From Nomia melanderi (taxonomy: Eukaryota > Arthropoda > Insecta > Hymenoptera > Halictidae), in assembly GCF_051020985.1 (NCBI RefSeq), contig NC_134999.1, forward strand, positions 21,459,660-21,523,659: a stretch of DNA of 64,000 nucleotides, given 5' to 3'. A model generated the notes under the pieces. The model was given only the letters and a program-made list of their open reading frames with translations. It ran no database searches and was not told where the DNA came from. Position 1 is the stretch's first letter; every line of letters begins with the position of its first letter. The position numbers and the translations under genes are program-made. Shown here piece by piece: positions 48,442 to 61,482 of the stretch.

Positions 48442-49148
48442 CTTTCTCAATTATTCTACATCTCGCGTTCAAACGAAACAAAACTATGGGAAACATATCG
48501 GTCACAGTACGAATATTTCATATTCACAGTTATTTACGTTGTCTGGACATTTAACGGAAATGAACGGTTTAAAGAGTATAACCGAATTTTCGGTTCGTCC
48601 TGACCGCACTAAATATTCGCTTCGGTTCGGCCAGAAACCGATGTTCTGAATCTAAATCATAAATAAAGTGTAATAGAGATACAACGTTCAATAGAAACTT
48701 TTGGTACATTATCATGTTGATCGGAAATCGACACGGTAACTGATTAGAATAAAATTGCAGCGCCACACGCGGTTGGAACGAAAACTATCACCTACAAATT
48801 AGGAATTTCTCTTGAAAGTTGCTCATTATTATTAGAAAATCAACGTTTAAATTCGTATCATGGCTCCTCAGTTATAATCTTTTTACTTTCTGTTTTATTC
48901 CAACACATATAAACAAAAACTATTGATATCGCAATAAAGTAAATTCAATTCACGTTATCATCGGAGAAGGAAAACATTTGGCGCCACGCTTATTATTTCA
49001 AATTCAATTCGCTTTAAACGTATCTAAGTGTTTTTCAATTTCTTCTTCCGGTTTTTACAAAATAGAAGAACGTTCGAACAATATACAATTTAACATACCT
49101 GTAACTTAAATATTTGAATTCAATTATTTCCTTCGATAAACAACAAAT
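48442..49148. other. Divergent promoter region between MADF-BESS and RING genes
   Basis: About 0.7 kb of AT-rich DNA with two GGCGC-containing elements (near 48763 and 48981). No coding exon seen. Confidence 0.5.
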
Positions 49149-50176
49149 ATGGATGAGTTCATTTGTAACAAATGTTTTGTTACGGCTTACAGAGGAAAAA
49201 AACCATTTTGTTTAACGCAATGCGGCCACATATATTGTCAAGGATGTATTCAACAAGGTGATGAACAACGAAAGTTAAGAAAGTACAATAATTTCGCGAG
49301 TAAAATACTGCCCCTAGAAAGGAATATTCGATCAATCGAGTTAAATAAAATAATTAATAACACAGTAAATAAGTGTATAAAATACTTTCTGCTGGAGATA
49401 TCAGCAGTGTATCACGAAAAATAGCAAAAGTTTATCACACTAATGTTTATAAAATATAACCTTTCACAATGTAGCAGAGAAACAATGTCCTCGGTGCCAA
49501 AAAGTGGATAATTTTTCTGTGGCACTAGAACAACCTTCCTTGTCCCAAGTGCAAAACTATTTTCTTCCACTCAAGGAATCATTGGAATCGTTGTACACAA
49601 CTTGTGGTTTTCAGAGTAGCCAAATGAAAATTATGGTACAACGGTTTCTTGAAATTGTTAGTTTCTACAATTTTCATCAATACATATATATATATATTGC
49701 GTGTAAAAAAATACAGCTAACTTATGATTTCATTTAAGGACAAAAAGTATGAATCGCTGAAATCTCATTACTATAATCTTAGTCAAAATATGCAATTATT
49801 TAAAGATAAGTATAACAAATTAAAAATGATGAATATAGACCTACAAAAGAGACTCATGTCTTATGAAATATATAATAGAACGCTAAATTCTTCAAGCAAT
49901 ATCTCTACACCAATAACTTCTGCAAAGAAAAAACTCAAAACAAGGTAAGTACATAGTTTTTCTATTGATTTAGAACAATATGAATGCATATTTTTCATCT
50001 CTCAATATTATTTATATTCTTACAGGCATACTGCGAATTCGTACATTTCAACTTCTGGAACTAATATGATATCAACTTGTACAATGTCCGATGGTTTTCG
50101 CATAACAAATTCTGCTAATCTATACCGTTCTGGTGAAATTTCAGATACTAACCCTTCATATACATTTAGACACTAA
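49149..50176 (+). CDS. RING finger protein of the Zip3/RNF212 type
   Basis: Four exons, 49149-49257, 49475-49656, 49739-49944 and 50026-50176, encoding 215 residues. An N-terminal C3HC4 RING is split by intron 1: CNKC, then CGHIYCQGC, then CPRC. A coiled-coil region (residues about 60-160, with KYESLKSHYYNLSQNMQLFK) and a Ser/Thr-rich, disordered tail follow. This architecture (short protein, N-terminal RING, coiled coil, serine-rich tail) matches the Zip3/RNF212 group, including Drosophila Vilya, Narya and Nenya, which promote meiotic crossovers as SUMO or ubiquitin ligases. The poly(A) signal AATAAA overlaps the stop codon (TAAATAAA), implying a very short 3' UTR. The family call rests on architecture. 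Confidence 0.8.
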
Positions 50177-50745
50177 ATAAAAGTGTCAACTTTAATATCT
50201 AAATTTTTACTTGCGATTAAATTTTATATCACCTGTTGTTTATAATTAATGTAACGAACAAAACCGGGTTAAATAGAACGTCAATACCTGAATGAAAAGG
50301 GTGTTATCTTCTAGAAAGATCAGACGAAATTACAGACAAATGAAAACAGACTTTTTGACAAAATTGTTAATAATTTACAGTTAGGTTCTGAAAGATATCA
50401 TTATTTAAAAACGCGACTGACGAAACAATCATCGGATGAGTTTCATTGATTTCTTTATCAATGTACTAACAAACTTCCATGCGTCTTTGGAAGCAATATT
50501 TTCGTTCGTTTAACTTGTTCATATAAATTGAACATTAATTTAAATATTAAAATTAAGAAAAATGATAATAAATCTGTTATTAGGATGTCGTAATTTTTAT
50601 TAATAACAATAGAATTGTAGTGATTTTCAATAATAAAATTCATTGGTTTACGTACTTTTTGGTTAGAAGTACATCTGCGTTTACCTATAAACACGTGTAT
50701 ACCACTTCAAACGGTCCGATCGTTTTTATAAAACATTCATGTCAA
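50177..50745. other. Spacer upstream of the SAM carrier gene
   Basis: AT-rich spacer between two plus-strand genes. It includes the RING gene poly(A) region and the promoter of the next gene. No other element recognised. Confidence 0.5.
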
Positions 50746-52041
50746 ATGACAACACACGAGGAACAGTTAAACCTGCTTGATGTGAAATTTACTTTCATCT
50801 CAACATTAATAGTAAGTGAGATATGCTTTTTTCATCCAGTTACATTTATATCTTTTTATTGTCTCCAGAAACATACATCCTAAAGTTTTGCAAACTATAC
50901 TTGCTATAAGATATTTTTACTGTTGATTATATTTTTTAATAGGCAGGAGGATTAGCTGGAACTGTTGTTGATATAACATTATTTCCATTAGACACGATAA
51001 AGACACGATTACAAAGTGAATTAGGATTTAAAAAAGCAGGAGGATGTTCTAATCTTTATAAAGGACTATTTCCTGTAATTATTGGTTCAGCACCAAGTGG
51101 TAAATAATTAATATTATATGTATAAATTACAGAATATTTTTAATGTATGTCAAATGAGAAAATCTGTGAAATCTATTATATTTCTTACAATATTTCAGCA
51201 TCTTTGTTTTTTGTAACTTATGAGGGTATTAAAAATACATTACTATGCAAGGTTCCTGAAAAACATCATACCACAGTCTATATGATTGCTGCATCTTTAT
51301 CTGAAATGGTGATAATTTTTGAAAATTTGCATTCCTTTTACTTAATTTAACTTGTACTTAATTTAATGTTATTTTTATATTAAATGAAGGCAGCATGTAT
51401 AATACGTGTACCAGTAGAAGTTGTAAAACAAAGGAAACAAGCATTAGGTTTAAAGAAAAATATTGTAAGTCTTCGATTACTATATCGTGGATATTGGAGT
51501 ACTGTATTGAGGGATATGCCTTTTAGCTTAATACAATTTCCATTGTGGGAATATTTTAAAAAAGTATATAGCTTAAATATAAAGAGAGATATACTTCCGA
51601 TAGAAAGTGCTGTATGTGGAGCAATTGCAGGTTTAACACTTGTTTACTTGCATATTATTCAAACTTTAATTAATACATAATTAAAATATATGAAATATGT
51701 TAGGTGGTATTTCTGCTGCTGTTACTACTCCATTGGATGTTATAAAAACAAGAATAATGCTTGCAGAAGAAAGCACAAAATCTTCACAACTGAAAATGTT
51801 GCGTGTCTTACGAAATATCTATACAAAGGAACATTTACAAGGGTAAGATTTACTTTCATAAACTTTAAGTTCGTTGCGAGTATATCGATCGTTTTACAGG
51901 CTTTTTGCTGGTCTTGGTCCCCGAGTAGCATGGATAACTTTAGGGGGTTTTGTCTTTTTCGGAACTTACGAAGAAGTGAAAGCTGTAGTGACAAAATATG
52001 TTTCACGTCTACATGTATTCTTTAGAAAAAGTAGTATTTAA
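50746..52041 (+). CDS. SLC25A26: Mitochondrial S-adenosylmethionine carrier
   Basis: Six exons, 50746-50811, 50943-51099, 51199-51308, 51390-51630, 51704-51842 and 51900-52041, encoding 284 residues, the usual carrier length. Three mitochondrial carrier repeats carry the PX[DE]XX[KR] signature: PLDTIKTRL, PVEVVKQRK and PLDVIKTRI. SAMC-like features are AGGLAGTVVDITLFPLDT and the repeat 2 variant RVPVEVVKQRKQAL. It exchanges cytosolic SAM for mitochondrial S-adenosylhomocysteine across the inner membrane. A poly(A) signal is at 52071-52076. The second ATG of two overlapping candidates (50746) is the one in frame. Confidence 0.93.
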
Positions 52042-52292
52042 ACGTTAATAATGTACATGATCGTATAAAAAATAAAATAATATTTTTACAGATTAATAGT
52101 TATAAATATAGATTAACTTTTATAATAATTATAAAATATATTACAATATGTAAAAATATATTATTTGCATACATGTACATATATATTATTTGTATGTGTA
52201 TGTCATTTATATATCATTTATGTATATTTGCTCCAAATGGATATATCATATGACATTCATTTTTTACAAAAAAAAAATATTCTTCTCACACT

Positions 52293-54209
52293 TTACAGTT
52301 TAGACTTCAAGCTTTGCATTAATTTTTCTAATTTCATTGCCTTTTGAAGGTTGCCTTGGATTTTTAATTTTCCCATCACGAGTGCCGTCGCGGGATTTAA
52401 TTTCCCTAAATATCCATAAATAGTTAATCTTTTAATATCATTATATGCGTTAAATGTAATATTTTAGTAAACTTATTTACCAGCAAACATTGCAAAAAAG
52501 TTCTGTGAATCCATTGTTAATGTGGCATCCGGTGGCTGACTTGGTTCTCCTTTTCCTGTTGAACCTTTACCAGTTTTAAGGTCTAAATACCACGTACCTG
52601 CTTCGTTACCTGTAATATTTATATCAAACAACGCGATTATGAATCAGATTTTGTTTCAAGGTACTTTCTACAAATAACTTTCTTACCTTTGACATTAAAT
52701 TGAAATATGGCTCCTGTTTTGCTTACAAGTTCACTACTTAAATTAGCCTCAATAGCAGTAAATATTTGTTCAACCTTTAATTTGTTATTGCTTTGCGTAT
52801 TATCAGCCTTTGTAGTACCAAAGCCCTTTTCTATTTGACCCTGTAGGCTTAATTCTGCTAGATTATCTTCCAAGAAAAAATCTAGCATCAAATTATCTTT
52901 ATTTGCTGGAAAAGCAAGATTATATAATTTTATACAAATTAAAGACAATACTTAAATATTCATATCTAATAAATATACCTGGATTACACGCGTAGTTAGT
53001 GAAATCATTAATTCCTTCATTTTTTAGTATTTCTTCATCGATCAGAAATTGTCCATTGATAGATCTACTGTCTTTACAAATTAGAGCATAAACAGCATCT
53101 CCCATTATTTCTGGCTTACGACTATAATTATCTGCATTAGGACCACTTAACATTTCAATTGCAGCAGTATGAATAGCTTAAATAAAAATAAAAAATGTAT
53201 TGAAAGTAAATAAGAAAAAAGGAACAGCTCACTATAGGAACACAAATTAAATTCTAAATTTACCAGTTTTTGGCCAAACCGCATTCACAGCAATACCGTC
53301 TTCTTTAAATTCCTCTGCCATACCAAGAACACACATTGACATACCATATTTTGCCATGGTATACGCAACATGATTTTTAAACCATATTGGTTTCATACTC
53401 AGTGGTGGACTTATGTTTACTATATGTGGATTCTTACTCTTCTTCAAATATGGTATGCAAACTTTGGACCTTAAAGTGATATCACATAATTATTCTAAGT
53501 CATTTCTTTTTCATTTGATAACATTAAGTTAACATAATTGTTGTTAATTTAAATAATTAGTAATAAATATTTTATAATTACACTAAAAATGTTCCTCTGG
53601 TATTGATGTTGTGCATAAGATCATATTTTTTCATATCCGTGGATATTGTGCCTGTTAAAGAAATTGCACTCGCATTATTAATAACTACATCAATACCACC
53701 AAATTTATTAAATGCTTTCTCTACTGCTGAAACTACTTGCGCTTCGTCCCTTACATCTACAATACATGGTAACGCTTTTCCACCTGCTTCCTCAACTAAA
53801 ACACATCATTAATTCCTTTGTCATTTCTCTGTAGGTAATTATTACATATGATAATATAATATTTCAACTTGTTTTTCCAACAAATACGATAAAAATAATT
53901 ACTTTCTGCAGCTGCAGTATATATTGTGCCTGGTAGTTTTGGATGTGGTTCAGCAGTCTTGGCTGCAATAACAATATTTGCCCCATCTTTTGCAGCTTTT
54001 AAAGCAATACTTTTCCCAATACCTCTTGACGCCCCAGTAATAAAAATCGTGCGACCAGCGAGTTTTCTACGTTAAAAATCCATAGGTTACGTACCAATTT
54101 TTATAAACTATTCTCTATAATCTAGTTAACATTAACAATTATTCACTATCATCATAGTAATTTTCATAATATTGTCTGTAATCTATATTACATACCCAGT
54201 ATTGATCAT
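52293..54209 (-). CDS. HSDL2: Hydroxysteroid dehydrogenase-like protein 2
   Basis: Eight exons: 54196-54209 (14 coding bases), 53903-54066, 53582-53795, 53264-53469, 52979-53176, 52687-52905, 52481-52609 and 52293-52405; 418 residues. The short-chain dehydrogenase part (1-290) has the NAD(P) motif TGASRGIG, NNASAI, an active-site region NISPPLS and the catalytic YTMAK. The C-terminal SCP2 sterol-carrier domain (about 310-418) includes GTWYLDLKTGKGSTGKG and a GKLKIQGNLQKAMKLEKLM lipid-binding core. Relatives are peroxisomal or mitochondrial. The C-terminal tripeptide is Ser-Lys-Leu at 52296-52304 (SKL before the stop), a canonical peroxisomal PTS1. It is divergent from the ASNSD1 gene. Confidence 0.95.
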
Positions 54210-54752
54210 ATTGTAAATGGTTCGGCAAACCGTCAAAAATAATATCGGCTTATTGTTAAATTAATCTGTGCAGTTCTACTGACGACGTCGAAATAAAGAA
54301 TTATTTTTATAAAATAAATGACTGATAAGTGGAGGGTACAATGTTCAAGTTGGTTCAAGCATCAACCTTTAAAGATATGTTAAATCAGGTCACTCTGTGA
54401 ACGGGAATGAATTTTCTCTTGTCATTTTTGTCTATTCGCTCCCCACCAACCATTATCCCCTCAAACTTCGAAGTGGCCGTGTTGAACGTTAAACAAACGA
54501 AAAAAGAGGATCCGTCTAAGAAAGAATAAACGAAACAGCGACTTATTTTTCGGTAGCAAATGTACAAAAAATGCAAATATGCTTTGAAAAAATGAATAAC
54601 CTAATTTGCAATATAATCATCTGCATCATTACATTACGGTACATTTAACTGTAACCAATGATTCAAATATTGCAAATAAGTATAATGAGCATTTATTATG
54701 CACTTTGTTAGAAAATAATTGTATGTTAAGCTGATATTTATACCCGTTAACA
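54210..54752. other. Divergent promoter region between HSDL2 and ASNSD1
   Basis: A 543-base AT-rich spacer. It has a short upstream frame starting at 54318 (22 codons) but no longer conserved-looking frame. No TATA box seen. Confidence 0.5.
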
Positions 54753-56863
54753 ATGTGCGGGATATTTTGTCATATCTTACAAAACTATGAAAATAAATTA
54801 CAAGTTTCCAGTGAGGTAATGTTTCTTTAATGTACAAAAAAAGAATTTTTATTCATTAATCACAAGGATATTTACTATTGAAGTTATATCATTTTGCTAG
54901 TGGAACAGTTGTAGGGATTTGATAGTTGCTCGTGGTCCTGACAATGTCACTGAAAGGATTGAACATTTAAACGAAGATTGGTGTGGACATTTTGCTGCCT
55001 CTGTATTATGGATGCAAGGTTCTAATATGAATGTACAACCTGCTATAGATTCTGTTGGTAATATTCTTTTATGGAATGGAGATGTATTTTGTGGAACATT
55101 GGTAAATATATTATTGTCGTAACAAACTATTGAATCTTAGGTTCTTCATTGTCAGACATCCATGCCTACAAACAGTTATAAATGTTCATACTTATTGTTC
55201 CAGGCACAGGATAATATATGTGACACAAATGTGATATTGAGTTCTCTTCGATCTTCTTCAAATGTAATATCTGTTTTCAAAGAAATTCAAGGACCATATA
55301 GTTTTATATACTTTCAAAAATCTAGTAATCGTTTATACTTTGGTAGAGATATCATAGGACGACATAGCTTACTCATGAAATTGAATACAGATGAAAATAG
55401 TTTAACTTTAACATCTGTTGCTACTAAACAGATTAAAGGAATTATAGAAGTTCCCGTAGTTGGTATTTTTATGATGAACTTGTCTGATTTGAGAGTAAAT
55501 CTGGCTTGCTATCCATGGAGAAAACCAGACTTAAGATTCACAAATGTTATCAAAGCGTTAGAAATGCATTTGAATGTGGATATTGCTATAAAGAAAACTA
55601 TAATTGCCTCTGATACAATAACAAATATATATCTAAATCCTAGTATTAAGGATTTGGAATGTTTTGAAAATAATTTTTACTGTGAGCATTCTTATAACAC
55701 TTTAGATTATTTGTTACAATATAAAGATATATATGAAAGAGTAGATCATTTATCACAACTTCTTCACAAAGCTGTAGAAGTTAGAATAAGAAAACAACCA
55801 AGATTTTGTAAAAACTGTATTAAATTATCTCTAAATGGAGAAAATATTACATGTAGCCATACAAAAATTGGTGTACTTTTTTCTGGAGGTTTGGATTCTG
55901 CTATTTTAACATTAATTGCTGATAAGTATGTCCCAGAAAATGAGTGTATAGATTTGGTTAATGTTGCATTCGAAAAACCAGTTAATGCATCCATAAAATC
56001 TAATAAAAATTATGAGAAACAAGTCGAGCAAGACCAATATGATGTTCCTGACAGAAAAACTGGAAGACAGACATTTTCAGAGCTTTTAAGTATTTGCCCT
56101 AAAAGACAGTGGAATTTTGTAGAAGTACAGTATTAGAATTTTTATTTGCACTTAATAATTTTTTATGAAAGTATGGGAAATTGCACAGTCATGTACAACT
56201 ATTTCAGGTAAATGTCACACAAGCAGAATTACAAAAATATCGTTCCTTGAGAATTTGTCATTTGTTGTATCCACTGTGCACAATATTGGATGAAAGTTTA
56301 GGTTGTGCTGTGTGGTTTGCGAGTCGAGCAGAAGGTACACTTTCTACAAGCAATCATTTTTATGAATCACCATGTAGAGTACTTCTATTAGGCATGGGTG
56401 CGGATGAATTGTTTGGTGGATACATGAGACATAGAACAATATTAAAACACAAAGGGTGGAATGCATTAGCAGAAGAATTAAATATCGAGTTGAGCAGAAT
56501 TGCTGAAAGAAACTTGGGTCGTGATGATCGTGTTGTATCTGATCATGGAAGACAATCTAGGTTGCCATATTTAGATGAAAGTATAGTAGAATATGTCCAA
56601 CAATTAAAACCCTGGGAAAGGTAAAATCAAATTTTAAAAAAGTGGTATTAATAATAAAGATCAAATATTATTTTGAATTTTTTAATAGATGCTACCCAAC
56701 AGATAAAATGCCATCTGGTTTGGGAGACAAATTATTATTACGCTTACTAGCATATAAACTTGGTTTCCGAAACACTGCCACTTTTCCTAAGAGAGCTTTT
56801 CAATTTGGTTCTCGAATTGCAAATAGCAAAGAAAATGCTAAAGACATATCAAACCGGTTATGA
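54753..56863 (+). CDS. ASNSD1: Asparagine synthetase domain-containing protein 1
   Basis: Five exons, 54753-54815, 54901-55101, 55204-56124, 56208-56620 and 56689-56863, encoding 590 residues. The N-terminal class II glutaminase-like domain keeps the Cys2 nucleophile (MCGIFC) and ARGPDNV. The C-terminal synthetase-like domain has the PP-loop GVLFSGGLDSA, CAVWFASRAEG, LLGMGADELFGGYMRHR and RNLGRDDRVVSDHGRQSRLP. The human homologue is divergent from true asparagine synthetase and its reaction is not established. The exon order and both domains match the family. Upstream sequence shows no candidate for the ASDURF-like frame known in the human transcript. Confidence 0.93.
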
Positions 56864-57553
56864 GAAAATGGTTTGTATAATCATCTTAAGTTGTTGTAAT
56901 GTATATTTTAATTAATATTAAAATTAAAAATTTTAAACTTGCGATCATTTCTGTACTTGCTATCTTAATTGCATTTTGTAATTAATATCTGTATGTGTCC
57001 TTATATTGTAAAAATATTATTTTTAACAAAATATAGTAAAAATATTAATTTTCATATAATTGTTTATAATATACATAAATAAAGTAAAGCACTTGATTAA
57101 TATAGAACACTTATCATAATCAATATGTATATTTAATAAAAATTGCATAAATTTTGTAAAATTTTAATTATGTTATGATTTCATTATGTATAATACTACA
57201 ATACTGAGTATGACTCAATTTAATTGCATTGACTGATACAATGAGTCTGAGCTATTTAGATTCTTTAAAGTATTATATTATAATTTTTTAACAAATTTGT
57301 AAGTTAATTGTTGTTTCATGAAATGTAATATTTACCACTTGGGAAGAGCGATAAATAATGCCTGTGTAACTTTAAAATTATTAAGCAACGGTGAATTAAT
57401 TTAATGTAAAAATGTATTGCAGGGAGGTTAGAAATTATCTTTTTAATAACATATTTTATAATTTTGTGTTATATAGAATTATAGAGTCATTCCCATAAAA
57501 AATTAATTATTGTATGAGATCATTGAGACATACTGTAATAAAGAAGTGACATA
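56864..57553. other. Spacer between ASNSD1 and Tube
   Basis: Strongly AT-rich, with several AATAAA signals for ASNSD1 (for example near 57082). The Tube promoter lies somewhere before 57554. No coding exon seen. Confidence 0.5.
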
Positions 57554-58810
57554 ATGTCGCAAAGTGCAGTTTGTTTGGATACAGAATTGAGAAAATTGAG
57601 ACCAGCAGAATTATACACACTTGGACAAATATTAAACATATATGATTCATGGAAAAAATTAATGGCTATTATACCAAAGAAAGAAAACTGTGAACTTCCT
57701 AAATTTAATACAGAACATTTCAGGTAATTCACTAATTATAATGTCACAAAAAATTATTAATCATATTCTCTTTATTGTATATATTTGTATAGTATGATTG
57801 AGCATGCTGCACGACAACAAAGAAGAAATGCAGCAGAAATATTTTTAGCAGAATGGGGAACAATGGGTAAACAGAGACCAACATTACGTGTTCTATTAGA
57901 ACTTTTAGTAAAGGCAGAGTTATTTAGAGCTGCTGATTATGTAGCGGGCGACATATTGAAAGGTATCATAAATCAAGACCTACAAGTCATTTTGATTGTA
58001 ACACGCTGATTTTTGTTAACAGAGGAACTACCAAAACGACCAGAATGTGGACCAGCAGCTCCTGTAGATATATCAGATGAAGAAATACAAAAATTGTTAG
58101 AGGAAAAGTTGGGATCACAAGATATTGATTTTAACGAGTCTCTAATATTTGGATTACCTTCTGACACTAATGATAATAAAATGATCAATCCTAATGCAAT
58201 TGACAATGTGGTGAACGATAATACACTAGAAAGAAACATGCAGTCAACAAAACTGGTTTCTATGAAAGAAAAACACCATAAAAAGTGTTTGGAAAATGTT
58301 GGAAATCAACAACAAGAAAATATTGAAATATCTGATTTGATGAAATTTAGTAATGAACATAATATAGAAGAATGTAGAGTTTACAATGATTCCAATGGAT
58401 CAAAACAACCTGTAAATAATACATTCAACACAAACAGTTGTAACTCACAGGAATGTGTATTTAACAAGCATGAACTACCGTCTTCTGATTTACCTGTATT
58501 TCTAAATGAATTTGGACAGAACGTGAAACAAACGAAATTAAACGGGGAAGTGACGTCAGATGAACTTCCAGCTTTCTTGAACAGTAGTATGTCGACGTCT
58601 GATAGTAATACACAAATTAATTCCATTAACGATTCGTTAAATTTTTCTAATTTAAATCTTAATCAGAATGAAGTGGTTTCTGCAGAATTGCCTCAGTGCA
58701 TTGTTGAACTTGCAATTAATCCAGACATTATTTCTAATGAGGAAAATCTAATACAAAATACATTGGATTCTCAAGAATTGCCTATTACGGTTTTAGAATA
58801 TAATGATTAA
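57554..58810 (+). CDS. tub: Tube, Toll-pathway death-domain adaptor
   Basis: Three exons, 57554-57723, 57793-57962 and 58023-58810, encoding 375 residues. The death domain (about 8-115) resembles Tube and IRAK4: LRKLRPAELYTLGQIL, SWKKLMAIIP, AAEIFLAEWGTMGKQRPTL and LLELLVKAELFRAADYV. There is no kinase domain; the rest is Asn/Ser-rich. The C-terminal third has spaced copies of a short motif, S-x-(E/D)-L-P followed by hydrophobics: SSDLPVFL, SDELPAFL, SAELPQCI and SQELPITV, likely the counterpart of Drosophila Tube repeats. In the Toll pathway Tube bridges MyD88 and Pelle through death-domain contacts under the plasma membrane. AATAAA is at 58838-58843. Confidence 0.88.
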
Positions 58811-59376
58811 CATAATTAATTTTTCATCCATATTTTAATAAAGGAAACTCTTATTTTTTTTATACATTTGTCGAAATACATTCGAGCTTTGGTTTAAAGC
58901 AATTTTTTATAAAACGAAATGCAAACAATATACTATAAATGTTCTTAGAAAACTATAGACATGAGTATACATCTATTTAGAACTCGATAAGAATAATATA
59001 ATAATCTTATATGTATGTTAGAACTAAAATGTCCATATAAATACTTCATAATTTGTACATATAACTAAACAGCGTTGTAACGTGATTTATATTTATAGTA
59101 ATATATTCAATTTTAATACAAATCTTATGTTAAAAATGATATATTTTCTTTAGCATCATTATATACACACAATGGTAAACATGTTTTAAGAAATATCGCG
59201 ATATTGTGATATAATTAAATTTATCGATACAAAGGAACCCACGACACATATCACATCGTACAGCAATACATGAAATAGATGGACGAAAGTTTGGACATGA
59301 TAGAAACATTTATTAAGTCTTATTAGATTTGATAAGGAATACAATGTTACCTATAAATGCAGGTGTAAGTCTGTGT
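58811..59376. other. Convergent 3' UTR region of Tube and Rabenosyn-5
   Basis: AT-rich spacer with the Tube poly(A) signal (58838) on the plus strand and a Rabenosyn-5 signal (AATAAA on the minus strand at 59309-59314). No other feature. Confidence 0.6.
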
Positions 59377-61482
59377 CTACCCATCACTATTATTACTCTC
59401 ATTCATAGTAAAGTACAGGCTTTGAAGTTCCCTAAGATTGTTTTCTAACGTGGCAACTTCATCATATCTGCAATCATCCTTAGCTTGTTTGATGTAGGCT
59501 TGAAGATTACTCATTTGTTCAATTATAGGATCCATAGAGGAAGGCATCTTAGGTGTGACATTAGCAGGTCCCCAACCTTGAGACTGATTCAATACCACCA
59601 CCGGCTGTACAAATAATGTTATCCATTGAAACGGATATAAGAGTTTAGGTTTTAATTTTTTTCTATTAGATCAGTATTACCTGATTTTCTTTCACAGAAG
59701 GTCGGATTTCATTGTTCCAGGTTTCCCTTTTACGCAAGTCTTTCAATTTTTCTCTTTGTTCTTCTTCTAGCTGTCTTTCATATGCAATTCTTGCTTCTAA
59801 TTGTTTTTCACGTTCTTTCTGTAGCTCTGTGTATCTTTCTTCTGAAGGCAAAGCTTGTATAGTTAATAATTCTTCTTTTAAAAATATCATTGCAGATACT
59901 CTGACCATCTGATGCAATCTGAGTTCTTGTCCTTGTGGAGGGTTCTCCACACATTTCGTGCCCAGTACTGAAATGCGTTTACTGATCGAATCTATATTTT
60001 CACCTAGTTTTGCAATTTTAACTCTTAAAGCTTGCGCGTCTTCCAGATTATACGTAGTTTCTCCTTCGCTGAAAAATGAATTGTAATTAATATAATGTTA
60101 CAAACGTTTATTTTATAATATTTATACAAATACCTGAGAGACTCCCACATTTTGTTGTACATTTTTACATGTTGAGACGCTTCTTCCATATAACCTTTCA
60201 TTTTTTCATAAAATTGACATAAAATCGGTTTATCGAAGTGCTTTGCTTTTTGTTTTTCTCTTGCATCAAGTAAGTTTGCACAGTGTATGCATATTCTGAA
60301 ATGCTGGTCACCGGCTGCTGGATCATTAACTAACGACAGAACGCTATTTAAACTATCATTAGACGGTGACATAGCCAACTTTGTAAAACCAATACCTGCA
60401 CGTACTAAACGCTCTGAAATGGGCTTTTCAGATGTAGGAGATACCGCAGATTCATCTTGTACAGTCACAGGACTTGTCATTTTTCCTATAAGTTAATTAC
60501 TATATTTCTTTAAGCTGTAACCTACTTGTTATTTTGATCAGTACTTTCAAACTTACTTGCATCTTGTAGAGATAAAAATACTGTACAATTGTGGCACATT
60601 ACAGCTCCACAAAGTCTACAGTGATGTTTTCTTCTAGCAATATGAAAACTTTTTGCACAGTTAGGACATAATTTTACATCTTTCTCATCTATCCATGGCA
60701 CAATTGTGCGCTCATGAACTATGTTAAATAAAAGGAATATGATAAACTACTGTTTTTGAAGACAATGTATTCGTTTGATACAGATATTACTCTCATAAAT
60801 GTACTACCTTTTCTATCAACAGGGTCTGTTGGTAAATTATTTAATAATTTGTCTAGTCTTATAAGAAGTTTATTGGTTTCTATAGAATATCGTTCCAGTC
60901 TTGCATTTCTTATGTCTTTAAAATATGTTGTATATGATTTTATCACACCTGAAATTACATATAACAATGGAATCAGTAAAATCTGTTGGAGAATATTTGC
61001 ATTCAACAATAAAAGTGCCAATGAAAACTTTTTTGTAAAATATGAAATTAAAGTATCACTGATTAATATTTGATCATACCTATCTCCTGGGGTCCCCAAT
61101 TAAGTTCTGGACTACGTTGTCTGCTACTGGATACGGTGGTTGTAAATGATTCTGGTATTTCATCTTGCTTTAAAATCTTCTTTTTAGCTTTACCAAAAAG
61201 ATCTAGGAACAAAAACAGCTTCAGCTACTTTATCCATCAATTTTAAATATTCGTTTAGGAGGATAAAAATATGAAATCCTTTTGTGATTTACAGTATTAT
61301 AAATTCAAAATATCTACAGATCATTGCCGACAGTAAAAACGCTCACCTTTAAGTGATTTCAAGATTTCTGGGTCGTCATTATGAAAATCCTTGAAATGTT
61401 TAGTCAACTGTGTTGGTGCTTTGAATTCTGTCATACATATTGGACAAATAAAGCCTTCTAATACTTTCTCGCTACAAGCCAT
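59377..61482 (-). CDS. Rbsn-5: Rabenosyn-5, FYVE-domain endosomal Rab effector
   Basis: Seven exons: 61347-61482, 61080-61202, 60808-60948, 60557-60718, 60134-60485, 59681-60068 and 59377-59604; 509 residues. An N-terminal C2H2 finger (CPICMTEFKAPTQLTKHFKDFH) is followed by a FYVE domain split over exons 4-5 with CPNC, RRKHHCRLCG and CHNC, which binds PI3P on early endosomes. A coiled-coil region follows, then a C-terminal Rab5-binding helix pair (IIEQMSNLQAYIKQA with ENNLRELQSLY). Known function: tethering and fusion of early endosomes with Vps45. Unlike the longer human protein it has a single C-terminal Rab-binding segment and no NPF motifs. Confidence 0.94.

Noticed and set aside
54210..54752. 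ASDURF-like upstream frame of ASNSD1
   Set aside because: The human transcript has such a frame, but here only a 22-codon frame is present with no prefoldin-like pattern.
60719..61099. 126-codon minus-strand frame across Rabenosyn-5 exon 3
   Set aside because: Only the stretch 60808-60948 matches the family; the rest is intron read-through rich in Leu and Ile.
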